A stretch of 64,000 bases of DNA from Sphingopyxis sp. (GCF_016704835.1 NZ_JADIZJ010000001.1:124001-188000), one strand, 5' to 3'; shown: positions 25,935-35,660, counted from the stretch's first letter. The notes: generated by a model from the letters alone, not told the origin. Program-made: numbers and translations.

Positions 25935-26639
25935 GTGAAACAGACTTGGCACCAGTCCCTGCTCACCAGTTCGTGGTCGCGGAATTTGCCGTGCGATGTT
26001 CAGTCCGAAATCATGGCCAGTGCAAGTTCGCACCGGCTTGACCAAGACGCCGAAATCATTCGTCAGGGTGAGCCCTTCTCGGGGCTGATCTGCCTGCTTT
26101 CTGGCGCGATGCACGTGATCGGCACCGCCCGGTGCGGAGACGAATTGCTGATCGGCGTGCTGCGACCGGGCGACTGGACCGGATTTCTCGCCGCTTTGGA
26201 TCGCGGGAGTTACGCTTTCTCGGTGCGAGCGCTGGTCGAATGCCGCGTGGCTCGGCTAGATGCAGCTTCGACGCAGCGGATATTTGAAAGGGATCTGGAG
26301 AGGTTCAAACTGCTACTGGCGCCGGAACTGGCCGTATCGCGGGGAACATATCACTATTTCGTCGAGACTTCGTATCGGCCGCCGATGCTCCGGCTGGCGG
26401 AACGGATGATCGGGCTGGGACGCTGGCCCTATTCAGATGCGCCCGGAGAGGTTTCGCGGCTGGAGAAAATCTCCCAGACGGATCTTGCGAATGCCACGCG
26501 CCTGTCGCGCCAGACGATCAATGCGTGCCTCGGCAAACTGGGCGAACAGGGCGTAGTCAATGTGGGTTATCGCACGGTCGAGGTGATCGATCTGTATCGC
26601 CTCGGCTTGATTGCAACGGGTGACCTGCTGCTGGAATAA
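25935..26639 (+). CDS. Crp/Fnr-family transcriptional regulator
   Basis: A 234-residue Crp/Fnr-type protein: cyclic-nucleotide-binding-like beta roll (EIIRQGEPFSGLICLLSGAM, VLRPGDWTGFLAALD) followed by a C-terminal winged HTH (ISQTDLANATRLSRQTINACLGKLGEQGVV). It lacks an N-terminal Cys cluster, so it is not an FNR-type iron-sulfur sensor; the ligand is unknown. The recognition helix LSRQTINACLGKL keeps the usual SR pair. It is followed within about 115 bases by two exported hydrolases on the same strand, which it may control. Confidence 0.9.
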   Translation: MKQTWHQSLLTSSWSRNLPCDVQSEIMASASSHRLDQDAEIIRQGEPFSGLICLLSGAMHVIGTARCGDELLIGVLRPGDWTGFLAALDRGSYAFSVRALVECRVARLDAASTQRIFERDLERFKLLLAPELAVSRGTYHYFVETSYRPPMLRLAERMIGLGRWPYSDAPGEVSRLEKISQTDLANATRLSRQTINACLGKLGEQGVVNVGYRTVEVIDLYRLGLIATGDLLLE

Positions 26640-26754
26640 TTCAGCGTCAACTGTCGTCTGACCGACAATTCCTTGGTCGATCAAGGCTATTGTGCGCAGT
26701 GGACGGGGAAATGACCTGGGAGAGGATCATCCGGCCGGAGTCTTTGGTGTCAGG

Positions 26755-27837
26755 ATGAGCGCGCTTGCAGCACTTTCGGTATTCTTGGCTATAGTGAGCG
26801 GCGATGCGGAATCGCCCAGCACCGCTGTTGCTTCCACGCAGTCAAGCCCGCAGATCGAGGCCGCCGACCCCGAAGATTTCGCCGCCCGGTCAATTGTGCT
26901 GAACAACGGCGTGCGCGGGCGCATCATTTCGTTCAAGTCGCGCAACCCCTACCACTTTCGCGAATGGTTTAAAGGCGACCACGGCGCTGTGTCTGAACTG
27001 ACGGGGCAGCTCTTCGTCCCTCCCGGCAATACAAAGCGGCCCCTGATCGTGGTCGTCCCCGGCAGCGGCAACATCGGCCCGCACCATCTTGAGCAAGCCA
27101 GATCGCTGGTGGACGAAGGCTTTGCTACCTTTGTCATCGATCCCTTTCGTGGCCGCGGCATCCATTCGACCGCAGCCGACCAAGGGCAACTGAGCTGGGC
27201 CGCAAGCGTTCATGACGTTTTCTCGGCGATCGACGCCGTTGCCGGCGACCCCGGGATTGACCCCAATAGGATCGGTCTGCTCGGCAGCAGCCGGGGAGGC
27301 TTTGCTGTCATCAGCGCCATGATGGCGCAGGTTGCCTCGCACAATGGCGGCAAGGGTTACACAATCGGCGCTGCCTTCGCGGGCTACCCTTGGTGCGGCT
27401 TGCAGTTCTGGCGCCCGCGATTGCTGCCCGGCACCAGTCTGGAGATATTGGCCGGCAACCGCGATGACTGGGTGTCCGTCCAGCAATGCCAGGATCTCGT
27501 CCATGCCCTTGCACAGGATGGCGGCTCGGCGCGGATCAAACTCCTCGATGGCGCCGGCCATGCCTTCGACCGTGCTGGCCTGCCCCCGACAAGGCTGCCC
27601 GATATCTCACGCACCAGCAGCTATCCGACTGTCTACATGGATGATGACGGCAACTTCATGGACCCGGGCACAGGCGCGATCGATCCGGAGATGACGGCCG
27701 ATTTCTTCCTCAAACAAGTCGTTACAGGCGGCTTCATTGAACACGGCGTGACCATCGGCTCAAGAGCGGGCGAAGCCGAAACATACATGGCAGAAATGCT
27801 GCGGTTCTTTCGCCGCGAGCTTGGCGACACACTTTAG
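26755..27837 (+). CDS. Exported alpha/beta hydrolase, dienelactone-hydrolase-like
   Basis: A 360-residue alpha/beta hydrolase. The N-terminus MSALAALSVFLAIVSGDAES is a likely signal peptide. The nucleophile elbow is GLLGSSRGG, with Ser near residue 180; a WCGLQ segment and the catalytic His in LLDGAGHAFD follow, and the acid is probably in the AGNRDDWV region. The fold and the segment FVIDPFRGRG resemble the dienelactone hydrolase group. An upstream in-frame GTG at 26692 is possible, but the ATG at 26755 gives the better signal peptide. The next gene starts 14 bases after its stop, so the two are cotranscribed. Confidence 0.85.
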   Translation: MSALAALSVFLAIVSGDAESPSTAVASTQSSPQIEAADPEDFAARSIVLNNGVRGRIISFKSRNPYHFREWFKGDHGAVSELTGQLFVPPGNTKRPLIVVVPGSGNIGPHHLEQARSLVDEGFATFVIDPFRGRGIHSTAADQGQLSWAASVHDVFSAIDAVAGDPGIDPNRIGLLGSSRGGFAVISAMMAQVASHNGGKGYTIGAAFAGYPWCGLQFWRPRLLPGTSLEILAGNRDDWVSVQQCQDLVHALAQDGGSARIKLLDGAGHAFDRAGLPPTRLPDISRTSSYPTVYMDDDGNFMDPGTGAIDPEMTADFFLKQVVTGGFIEHGVTIGSRAGEAETYMAEMLRFFRRELGDTL

Positions 27838-27851
27838 GCAGGGAGATTGTC

Positions 27852-28979
27852 ATGCGATTGCTGATCTGCTTGGCGGGCGCGCTGTCTATCCTTGTCCCGA
27901 GCCACGGTGCAGTCATCGCCGCGCAGGAGCCGGGCGCGATCCTCGCTCAGGAGCCAATGCCGGATGCCCCGGCGGGCATGATGGCCTGGCGTATCCGCTA
28001 CATGACCGGCGGGCGCGATGGGGTCGCAAGTCAGGAAGCGACCGCGGCGATCATGGCGCCCTCAGATACCGCCGATCGTGCGCCTCGCGGGGTCGTGGCA
28101 TGGACGCACGGCACCTGGGGCGTCGCCAGCAAATGCGCGCCTTCGCAAGGCCCGCGATTCTTCGAGGCGACCCCAGCCGTCAGTGCAGTCATGATGGGCT
28201 ATGTCGTGGTCGCACCCGATTATCCCGGCCTTGGCACCGATAGTGTGCACCCCTACCTGATCGGACAGCCAACGGGGCAATCGGTGATCGACGCGGTCCG
28301 CGCCGCACGCGCCATGCCAGCCCTCAACGCTGGTCGGCGCTACGTCGTGTGGGGCGAGAGCCAGGGCGGTCACGCCGCACTTTGGACGGCGATGACTGCT
28401 TCGACCGCACCGGAGCTTGAGCTTATCGGTGTGGCGGCCGGCGCGCCGCCGACCGATCTTGCCGCCAATTTCCGCGAGGCAAGCGATCCTAATGCCCGCG
28501 CCTACCTAACCGCGCTGACCGCCGACAGCTGGTCGCGATACTTCGATACGCCGCTGGATATCGGCAAGCGCCGGACGCCCGGGATCATCCGCAAGCTGGC
28601 GAGCAATTGCATCTCGTCGACTGCGATGCCGCGTCTGGGCGCGCTGGTCGGAATGATCGCGCTGCGCAGCGACCTGAAGAACGACGATTTCGCCGCGCGC
28701 AAGCCGTGGTCGCGGATCATGGCCGCAAATTCCGTGAGCCCGAGTTTCTCAGTGCCGCTGTTGCTGGCACAAACCCGCGAAGATCCCCTGGTATCGCCCC
28801 AGGTGACGCGAACCTTTGCGCGCAAGGCGTGCCTGCGGGGACTCAAGGTGCGATGGATCGACTTGCCGGGCAAGGATCACGCCACCACCGCCAGCCAGAG
28901 CGCTTTTGCCACACTGCAATGGATAGAAGACCGCTTCGGCGGCGCGCCCGCACCCGATGATTGCGGCGCCCTTCGTTAG
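27852..28979 (+). CDS. Secreted lipase/esterase (LIP-family-like alpha/beta hydrolase)
   Basis: A 375-residue secreted hydrolase. The signal peptide MRLLICLAGALSILVPSHGA ends near AVIAAQ. GVVAWTHGTWG is the oxyanion-hole region, WGESQGGHAALW the nucleophile elbow, with the acid in QTREDPLVSP and His in PGKDHATT. The segment VAPDYPGLGTDSVHPYLIG is characteristic of secretory lipases of the LIP family. It probably acts in the periplasm or outside the cell on esters or triglycerides. GCAGGGAGATTGTC precedes the ATG. It is cotranscribed with the preceding hydrolase. Confidence 0.87.
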   Translation: MRLLICLAGALSILVPSHGAVIAAQEPGAILAQEPMPDAPAGMMAWRIRYMTGGRDGVASQEATAAIMAPSDTADRAPRGVVAWTHGTWGVASKCAPSQGPRFFEATPAVSAVMMGYVVVAPDYPGLGTDSVHPYLIGQPTGQSVIDAVRAARAMPALNAGRRYVVWGESQGGHAALWTAMTASTAPELELIGVAAGAPPTDLAANFREASDPNARAYLTALTADSWSRYFDTPLDIGKRRTPGIIRKLASNCISSTAMPRLGALVGMIALRSDLKNDDFAARKPWSRIMAANSVSPSFSVPLLLAQTREDPLVSPQVTRTFARKACLRGLKVRWIDLPGKDHATTASQSAFATLQWIEDRFGGAPAPDDCGALR

Positions 28980-29027
28980 TCTGCAACTCGCGACCCCCAC
29001 CCGCAATCTTTCAAGGAGTAGATACCG

Positions 29028-29450
29028 ATGAACAACCGCTTTCCGATTGCCACTGCACTGGCGCTTGCTGGCCTCGTCGCCGCTTGCGCCCCGGCTGCGC
29101 AGAACGATGCTGATGCAAATGAGGCCGTTGCCTCAGCTCCTCCAGCCACCGCCGCCCCCGCCGCCACTATGAACCACGCCGAATGGGCCGGAAAGTGGAT
29201 CGGCGTTGAAGGCATGTTTGTCGAAATCACGCCAACCAAAAATGGCGGCTATTCGCTCACCATGCAGTCGGATCTCGACACCGTGGGGACTTACATCGGC
29301 ACGGACGCCGAGGGCGGCATCGCCTTTGAACGCGGCGGCCAGCAGCTACTGCTCAAGGCATCGACGGGCGACCAGACGGGTCTCAAATACCTCGCCGGCA
29401 AATCGAACTGCCTGATGGTCGCCGAGAGTGAAGCTTACTGCCGCGATTAA
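29028..29450 (+). CDS. Small lipoprotein of unknown function
   Basis: A 140-residue protein with a lipoprotein signal (LALAGLVAAC, lipobox LVAAC with Cys at about residue 20), an Ala/Pro-rich linker, and a small beta-rich domain starting WAGKWIGVEGMFVEITP. The closing NCLMVAESEAYCRD supplies a likely disulfide pair. AAGGAG lies before the ATG. It follows the lipase by 49 bases and precedes two more small exported proteins, suggesting an envelope-related unit. I do not recognise a named family. Confidence 0.75.
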   Translation: MNNRFPIATALALAGLVAACAPAAQNDADANEAVASAPPATAAPAATMNHAEWAGKWIGVEGMFVEITPTKNGGYSLTMQSDLDTVGTYIGTDAEGGIAFERGGQQLLLKASTGDQTGLKYLAGKSNCLMVAESEAYCRD

Positions 29451-29475
29451 GCTGCACACGAAGGAGAATGCGAAG

Positions 29476-30093
29476 ATGAACGCGATTGCAAACCGTGCGG
29501 CATTGGCTGCAATGCCGCTTCTGGCCGCAGCAGCTCTTCTGAGTGCCGATGCCGGGCTGGCACAAGACGACAAGATGGCCCGCCCGGGAGGCGAAGCGAC
29601 GATCTACCGCGATGCCGACTACCGCGGCCCCGCTGTGTTCGTGGGCGAAGCGAAACCCGACCTCGGCCTCGCATGGCCGGTCAATTCGATCCGCGTCAAA
29701 AGCGGCACTTGGGAGCTGTGCGAGCGTCCCAATTTCCAAGGCACTTGCCGCAACTATGATCGCAACACCCCGGTGATGCTTTCGCGTTCGAGCGGGCTGA
29801 CGATCCAGTCGATGCGTCCATCCGTGTCGGGCGGAGGCAGCAGTTTTATCGGTGTAGAGGCACGCGATCAGGTCACGACCGGCGCCTTCGCCGAGTTCCA
29901 CACCGAACCTGCCGTAAGAGGATATCGCATCCCGGCCTGCCCGCTGGGCCGCGTCACGGCCAATTGCGCTGCGAGGACCGCCGACAATTATTGCAGGACA
30001 ATCGGTTGGAACGGCTCGGCGCGCGAGCACATGCAGACCGTTGGCCGGGTAGCGTTCCTGGCAGACGTGCTTTGCGTCAAATCGAACTACTAA
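29476..30093 (+). CDS. Exported betagamma-crystallin-like protein
   Basis: A 205-residue protein with a signal peptide (LLAAAALLSADAGLAQ). Mature residues read ATIYRDADYRGPAVFVGE and WELCERPNFQGTCRNYD, the paired Greek-key motifs of betagamma-crystallin domains, which often bind Ca2+ and stabilise extracellular proteins. A second half rich in Cys (PACPLGRVTANCAARTADNYC) may be disulfide-bonded. The ATG at 29476 follows AAGGAG. It lies 26 bases after the lipoprotein gene. Confidence 0.75.
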   Translation: MNAIANRAALAAMPLLAAAALLSADAGLAQDDKMARPGGEATIYRDADYRGPAVFVGEAKPDLGLAWPVNSIRVKSGTWELCERPNFQGTCRNYDRNTPVMLSRSSGLTIQSMRPSVSGGGSSFIGVEARDQVTTGAFAEFHTEPAVRGYRIPACPLGRVTANCAARTADNYCRTIGWNGSAREHMQTVGRVAFLADVLCVKSNY

Positions 30094-30108
30094 AGAGGGG
30101 TCAACCAA

Positions 30109-30426
30109 ATGCGCATTTTCACCACAACATTCGCCGCGATCGCCGCGACTCTGCTTTCCGGCTGCATGACCACGCAGCCGGCGAATCTTGGCACCACCTA
30201 TGAATGCGATCGCGGCACGCGGCTGCAGGTGAGCTACCTGCGAGAAGGCGCGCTTGTCCGCATCAACGGCGCGCGCGCCATCCCCTTCCGCGAAACGCCG
30301 AGCAACGCCGGAAGCGTCTATGAAAGCGCGGGCAACCGGCTAGCGAGAAATGGAAACACCGTGACCTGGAACACCGCTGCCCGTTCGGCCCCGGAAACCT
30401 GCCGCGTCATTAACACGATCCAGTGA
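30109..30426 (+). CDS. MliC-like lipoprotein (C-type lysozyme inhibitor family)
   Basis: A 105-residue lipoprotein (lipobox LLSGC, Cys near residue 18). The mature part reads TYECDRGTRLQVSYLREGAL and VTWNTAARSAPETCRV, with the Y.C..G..L.V.Y opening, the SVYESAG segment and the closing Cys that recall MliC/PliC lysozyme inhibitors. Such proteins sit in the outer membrane and protect peptidoglycan. AGAGGGG lies before the ATG, and it starts 16 bases after the crystallin-like gene. The family call is by motif only. Confidence 0.7.
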   Translation: MRIFTTTFAAIAATLLSGCMTTQPANLGTTYECDRGTRLQVSYLREGALVRINGARAIPFRETPSNAGSVYESAGNRLARNGNTVTWNTAARSAPETCRVINTIQ

Positions 30427-30595
30427 GGTTTCAGGGGCATCCCTGCCTGCCTTCGGGCACGAGAGCGGCAATTGAACGAGGCACAATTGCCGCTCTCATA
30501 CTGGAACTCGACATCTTAACCCCGCGTGATGCTGATCTGCCCCCTTCTGAGTGGTCCGAAACTGATGATATTTTGGATGACGAAGGAGATTTGGA

Positions 30596-30978
30596 ATGCC
30601 GAGCAAGAAGAATCGCCCGGAAGAGATAAGCTGCGTGAAGCGGAGGTTGTGCTGGTGCAGGGCGCCACGATTGCGGAGGCGTGTCGCCGGATCGCGATCA
30701 GCGAACAGACCTATTATCGTTAGTGCAAGTAATATGGCGGCCTGAAGACCGATCAGGCGCGTCGGATGAAGGATCTGGAGAAGGCGAATGTGCGGCTTCG
30801 CCGCGCGATCTCGGACCTGACGCTCGACAAGCTGATCCTGCAGGAGGCCGCCCGGGGAAACTTCTGAGCCCCGCGCGCCGACGGCGTTGTATCGATCATA
30901 TCAATACGGTGATGCCGGTGTCCGAGCGGCGGCTCTGCCGTGTGCTTGGGCAATATCGAACAACGCAGCGCACCCCAC
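30596..30978 (+). pseudogene. IS3-family remnant: decayed OrfA and OrfB start
   Basis: Reading from an ATG at 30596 after GAAGGAGAT gives MPSKKNRPEE, then a small deletion shifts into KLREAEVVLVQGATIAEACR, the IS3 OrfA HTH. Two stop codons (TAG 30721-30723 and TAA 30730-30732) interrupt the QTYYR*CK*YGG region, where a Trp and a Glu are expected. The leucine-zipper LEKANVRLRRAISDLTLDK follows, ending at 30867. The start of OrfB (MPVSERRLCRVLGQYRTTQR) is cut at about 30978. Confidence 0.8.
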
Positions 30979-31552
30979 AGATTTTGTCCGCAGTGAAAAG
31001 GACCAGAAGAAGCGGATGGAGAAACTCGTCAAACTCAACGCCGAGCATTTCGCGCGAACCGCCAAGGTCACCGACGACGAGTTCGAGGTGGTGACCAGTA
31101 TCACCTCGGCAAACGGCTTTAACGAAAAGGGCAGCTTCTCGGCCCGCGTCCGCTCGGGCAATTTCGTGCGTGCCCTTGTCGCCAAGCCGACAGGGGTCAT
31201 GCGCTGGCAGATTTATCAGTCGGTGACATACAGCGGCGAGTGGCGCCGGTTCACATCGGCCAATATGAACATCGGTGATCGCCTGGTATCGCGTGAGCTT
31301 GAGGTTATATCGCGCGACATCATCACGTGCGACTATGGACTATGCGTCTATCGCGAAATCGTCGCCATCACTCTCGAAGGGTCGGAAGCACAGGCACTAA
31401 CGGCATCGACCAATACGGCGCCGGGTGCCGTTTTATCCTTCAGGCTAAAGGCGCAAAGCGGGATCGACTGGGACGATGATATACCGCTTGCGGAATTGGC
31501 CGGCATCGCACGCGTGGTAGCAGATTATCGGCAGAAGGCCGGCATCAAATAG
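30979..31552 (+). CDS. Hypothetical protein, 5' end lost to IS3 remnant
   Basis: About 190 codons continue after the IS3 OrfB fragment, beginning near KDQKKRMEKLVKLNAEHFAR and ending at a TAG before the terminase stop. The sequence is soluble and mixed in composition, with SGEWRRFTSANMNIGDRLVS and two Cys in TCDYGLCVY. I do not recognise a family. An original start is not visible; an in-frame ATG exists within IS3 sequence at 30887 and another at 31016. It converges on the phage-type terminase gene (12-base gap). Confidence 0.55.
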
Positions 31553-31563
31553 GCGCGCATGCT

Positions 31564-33089
31564 TCAATATAATTCCCAAGGCTCGGTGCCATCGTCTTCG
31601 CTGCCCCAGTCGTCGCCGATGGCCTCGATCGTGCCATCTTCATGCGCCACATACATGGTCGGCCCTACACTCAACGCGCTTAGGCCAGAAACACCCTGCT
31701 GGCGCAGAACCCAGTTCAACAGCTGGGTCAGTGCGTCAGCCTGGTCATCAAAACGTGCATTCGGGAACCCAAGCAGTTCGGCCTTGAATTCCGGCAGCCA
31801 CGGCGCTTCAGGCGGAAGCAGCAACTGTCCGCCTTCGATCTGCCCCGACGCCCCCGCCATGCGCGATACCTTGTCCAGTTCGGGCCGGCGCGGGATCGGC
31901 AGCGGCACGCCTCTGGGTTGATCGTTGCGCAGCGCCTGAAGCAGCTGCTGCCCCGATGCTGCGTCTTCGATCAGCAGCGTCTGCGGGCGATATTCCTGGG
32001 CCAGGCGGATTGCGTGCCGCTTGAGATCGGGGAACGTCAGCTTCCGCCGAAACACGTCAAGAATGCGGACTTCAGAATGATAGACGTTGGCGGTGATACA
32101 CACCGACCAATCATTGTGGACGCCGTCTTTGCTGGCGGTATCCCATGATTGCATGATGTGGCCCGGCCTGGCGGCGAGATCGGCGTCGGTATAGGTTCGC
32201 AACCATTCCCCCTTCACCATGTTGCCGACGGCGGGAAGCGGGTTCTGCTGATACTGGGCCTCGAAGGCGAGCGAGCCCATCGCAAGTTTCTGTGCTTCCA
32301 GCACAGCGAGATTCTCGCGCTCGGGGTGCAGAATGTCGCCCGCCTTGCGAAAATGCATCTTGCCGCGCGGCAGGGCGATGATCTCGTCTTCGGCTGCGAT
32401 GGCCGACAGGCGCAATTCCCGCCACCCCGGCGTTTCGAGAAGCATGCCGGCGAGATCATGCTCGTGAAGCCGCTGCATGACGGTGATGATTGCGCCCGAC
32501 GCTTTATCGTTGAGCCGCGAAGTGAGCGTCGAGCGGAACCAGTTGTTCACAGCTTCACGCGTCGTTTCAGAATAGGCTTCGTCGGGCTTGATCGGATCGT
32601 CGATGATCAGGATATCGCCGCCGCGCCCGGTCAACGTGCCCGTGATCGAGGTCGCGAGACGCCCGCCGCCGCGGGTGGTCTCAAAGTCACCCGAAGCCGA
32701 CCGCTTTGCGACAGGACCGTGCGCGGGAACAGCTCGCGGTACCAGCCTGTCTGCATGATCGCGAGGCAATCGCGCGCAAGTTTACCCGACAGCTCGTTTG
32801 AATAGCTGATGCACACGAAGTTTCGGCGCGGATCGCGCCCGAGCATCCACGCGACCCATGCCACCGATATGGCAATCGATTTGAGGTTGCGCGGCGGCAG
32901 GGTTACCAGGAGCCGTTGATTCTCGCCGCGGTCGATCCGGTCGAGTTCATGGGCGATCGCGTCGAGGTGCCAGTTCCAGCTGATCGGATCGCCGCCGCGG
33001 ATAGACGGGAAAGCCTTGCGCAGGAATGCCCGGAAATCGCGCCGCATAAGTTCGTTCAAGACGAGCGCTGGATCATTGGGGTGCATCAT
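31564..33089 (-). pseudogene. Phage terminase large subunit, frameshifted
   Basis: A phage-type large terminase of about 508 residues split by a frameshift near 32705. The N-terminal part starts MMHPNDPALVLNELMRRDF and has LPPRNLKSIAISVAW, a Walker A-like loop. After FPRTVLS the other frame continues KRSASGDFETTRGGGR and has the Walker B-like DILIIDDPIKPDE, then the nuclease motifs QSWDTASKDG, LIEDAASGQQL and DDQADALTQ. One base lost (or two gained) explains the break. It overlaps the DUF5681 gene by 17 bases. Orphan from its head genes, it is probably a relic of prophage or of a head-packaging cassette. Confidence 0.85.
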
Positions 33090-33543
33090 GATCGCCCCCC
33101 TCTTTCGTGCCTTCCTGGTCTGCCGGTGGCGGCCGGTCATCCTGCCCACGTGCTCCAGCTTCAGTCTCGGGATGGCCGAGCTCGCCCAGCATGTCGTCGA
33201 GGATGGCCTGATCCTGCGGCGACAGACGGCGCCGTTCGGTTCCGCGATCTTCGGTGCCAAGAACCTGCACGATGAGCGGCAGCAGCGTTCGTGCGGCCTT
33301 CAGATCTCCGGCAGCCGCGCGCGCCGCGAGGGCCATGACAACCAGTTGTTGGCGCCGCCCGGTGACCGGCTTGCCGTTGATCTGGATCGTCTGCTTGGCG
33401 TCCAGCTCGTCGGCGAGGTCGGTCTTGAGGCCCTTTTTGCCTTTCTGCTTTCCTTTCGGGTTACCCGACTGCCCCGGCGGAAAGCGGCTGTGCTTCGGCG
33501 GCTTGCCATAGCCCACCTCATAATCACTCTTCCCGTCAGCCAT
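33073..33543 (-). CDS. DUF5681 domain protein
   Basis: A 156-residue protein with the family opening DYEVGYGKPPKHSRFPPGQS and GNPKGKQKGKKGLKTDL, an N-terminal basic patch, and a helical region to residue 120. DUF5681 proteins commonly sit just before large terminase genes in alphaproteobacterial prophages, where a small-terminase-like or packaging role has been suggested. ATG at 33543 was chosen because the family motif starts there. It overlaps the methyltransferase stop by 8 bases and the terminase start by 17. Confidence 0.85.
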   Translation of the reverse strand: MADGKSDYEVGYGKPPKHSRFPPGQSGNPKGKQKGKKGLKTDLADELDAKQTIQINGKPVTGRRQQLVVMALAARAAAGDLKAARTLLPLIVQVLGTEDRGTERRRLSPQDQAILDDMLGELGHPETEAGARGQDDRPPPADQEGTKEGGDHDAPQ

Positions 33544-34852
33544 GGTCCACCGCCTCGCCGATCGCGAGATCGGCTTCGAGATCGGCGAAGCGGGCGCCGT
33601 CCTCGCGGATGGCATCGAGACCAGAGGCCGCCATCAAGCGGCGGATGCTGGTGTCGCAATGCAGCGGATCGAGTTCGATCGCCGCACCGCGGCGCCGAGT
33701 TTTGTGTGCAGCAATCAGCGTCGTTCCCGAACCGCTGAACGGGTCGAGGATGAGGTCACCGCGGTTGGAGCAGTCGAGGATTGCATCGGCGACAAGCGCC
33801 GTCGGCTTTATCGTCGCGTGCGCGGCCAGGTCGCGGTCACGCCCCTTGCGGAAGCTGTTGGCGCCCGCGTGCTCCCACACATTGGTTCGATAACGTCCGG
33901 TCTGGCCAAGACGAAAATTGTTGGTATGTTTGGCGGTGCCAGATTTGAAGACGAAGAGCAGCTCGTGCTGCGAGCGATAGAATGTTCCCATGCCCGCATT
34001 TTGCTTTTTCCAGACGACGAGCTGCTTGAACCCGGAATACACGCCATCTGCCGCATCGAGCATCTCGCGGATGTGTCGCCAGTCCATGCAGTGATAATGG
34101 ATCGAACCGTTCGCGGCGAAGCGGACGCAGTTCCGGAAGATGGTACGCAGGAAGGCGGTAAATTCAGCGGCGGTTAGCTCGCCTGACGCCTCGGCGAACT
34201 CGCGGTGGCGATGCTTGCCGAGCCCGGACACGTGGCCGTCGCTCGGAACATTATATGGCGGATCGCTAAACACCATGTCTGCGCGATCACCGCCCAGCAG
34301 CGTCTCATAGCTTTCGACGCTGCGAGCATTGCCGCAGTAGAGACGGTGCGGCCCAATCCGCCACAAATCGCCCTCGCACGATACCGGCCGGACATCGAGA
34401 TCGGGCAGCTCGATCTCTTCTGCTTTGTCTTTGACCACCTCTTCGGGCAGCGAAAAGTCCAGGTCAGCCGTCGAAAAGCCGGTGATCTCTAGATCGTATC
34501 CCCCGTCAAACAGAATGCTCAACTCGTTGGCGAGCAGATCCTCATCCCAGCTGCTCAGCTCTGCGATGCGGTTCTCCGCGAGTGCGAAGGCACGGCGGTC
34601 GGCGTCGGTCAAAAAGCGCGCCCGAATGGTTGGAACGGCCTCGATACCCAATCGCCCCGCGGCTTCCCAGCGCCCGTGGCCTGCCGCGATCATGTCATCG
34701 TCGTCGATGATGATCGGCACGAGGAAGCCGAAACGCTCGATGCTTGCCGCGATCTGGGCCAACTGCTTGTCGTCATGTTTGCGCGCGTTGGTCGGGTTGG
34801 GCTTCAGCCCTTTGCGCGGCATCATTTCGATGCTTGGGTTGTCGAACGTCAT
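33536..34852 (-). CDS. ParB-domain DNA methyltransferase (N4/N6 type)
   Basis: A 438-residue fusion. Residues 1-120 form a ParB/Srx-type domain (KPNPTNARKHDDKQLAQIA, GFLVPIIIDDDDMIAAGHGR). The rest is a DNA methyltransferase with catalytic motif IV DPPYNVPSDGH near residue 200 and the AdoMet motif DPFSGSGTTLIAAH near 390, the order of beta-class enzymes. A variable region between them would choose the target. No restriction enzyme is adjacent. Such fusions are common in phage and prophage DNA, where they protect or mark DNA. ATG at 34852 has GAGGAGC about 7 bases before it. The frame is intact although its phage neighbour is broken. Confidence 0.9.
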   Translation of the reverse strand: MTFDNPSIEMMPRKGLKPNPTNARKHDDKQLAQIAASIERFGFLVPIIIDDDDMIAAGHGRWEAAGRLGIEAVPTIRARFLTDADRRAFALAENRIAELSSWDEDLLANELSILFDGGYDLEITGFSTADLDFSLPEEVVKDKAEEIELPDLDVRPVSCEGDLWRIGPHRLYCGNARSVESYETLLGGDRADMVFSDPPYNVPSDGHVSGLGKHRHREFAEASGELTAAEFTAFLRTIFRNCVRFAANGSIHYHCMDWRHIREMLDAADGVYSGFKQLVVWKKQNAGMGTFYRSQHELLFVFKSGTAKHTNNFRLGQTGRYRTNVWEHAGANSFRKGRDRDLAAHATIKPTALVADAILDCSNRGDLILDPFSGSGTTLIAAHKTRRRGAAIELDPLHCDTSIRRLMAASGLDAIREDGARFADLEADLAIGEAVDHG

Positions 34853-34949
34853 TACGTTGCTCCTCACAATGGAGCATCTCTACTGACGCCAATTTCTCGA
34901 CTGCGCGAAGCAAATGCTAACCCCGAAATGCGGACTTAGAAATTTCGCA

Positions 34950-35658
34950 TCAAAAATGGGTGACGTGGCCACCAAGCAGCAACTTGTGTTCAAATTCCGT
35001 AAGTGGCCGGCCACGATGGGTCGTTCTGATTTCGACAATCTTGTTGACGATGGTTGTGTCGGCAAGCGGTGGCTCGACGACACGCAATAGCGCCCCAATC
35101 GAACGAGCTTCGGGTGAACTGAGCCGCGGCGGTTTTGCAAAATTGGATTGACCGCGTTGAACGGTGGCGCGCTTGCCCGTCAGCGTCTCCAGGTACAGCA
35201 TCAAACCGCCAATGGCGTCTCGCAGTACATTGTCCTTCCGGTTCTTCGCGAACGAAGCCTCGCCAAAGCGGGCGAGCATCTTTTTGAAACACGGCGAGAT
35301 CAGCGAACAGATTGGCCTGGGCCCCTGCTCCGCCTTTCAGTTCTGAAAAGCGGACATCGAACAGCACTTGCATCACCGGAGAGATTTGACCGGCCTCGTC
35401 GCGCAACCTGCCGATCAATCGAGCCATTTCTCGTGCTCGGTTTGCGTCTTCATGAATCGACGGAGAGTTGAATCCCAAAAATCTGCCAAGGGCGAAGGCA
35501 TTTACATGGGCGACGAGCGCTTGGCGGATATGCTGAGCATCCGGCGACAAGCTCATGCCGAGATCCTCCATCACGCCGTCGATCAACGATGGCTCGACCA
35601 CCGGCGGTTCAAACGGCGACGAGGGTGTTTTGGGTTTTTGCGAGCTGATTGCCATCAT
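34950..35658 (-). pseudogene. Hypothetical protein, one-base frameshift
   Basis: Start ATG at 35658 (MMAISSQKPKTPSSPFEPP) follows AGGGA. The frame is coherent to FADLAVFQK, then at about 35285 an A5 run has one base too many; removing one A gives FQKMLARFGEASFAKNRKDN and runs to a stop at 34950. The repaired protein is about 235 residues, helical in the first half, with NAFALGRFLGFNSPSIHEDA. No family is recognised. It lies next to the methyltransferase on the same strand and may belong to the same mobile segment. Confidence 0.6.
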
Positions 35659-35660
35659 AA

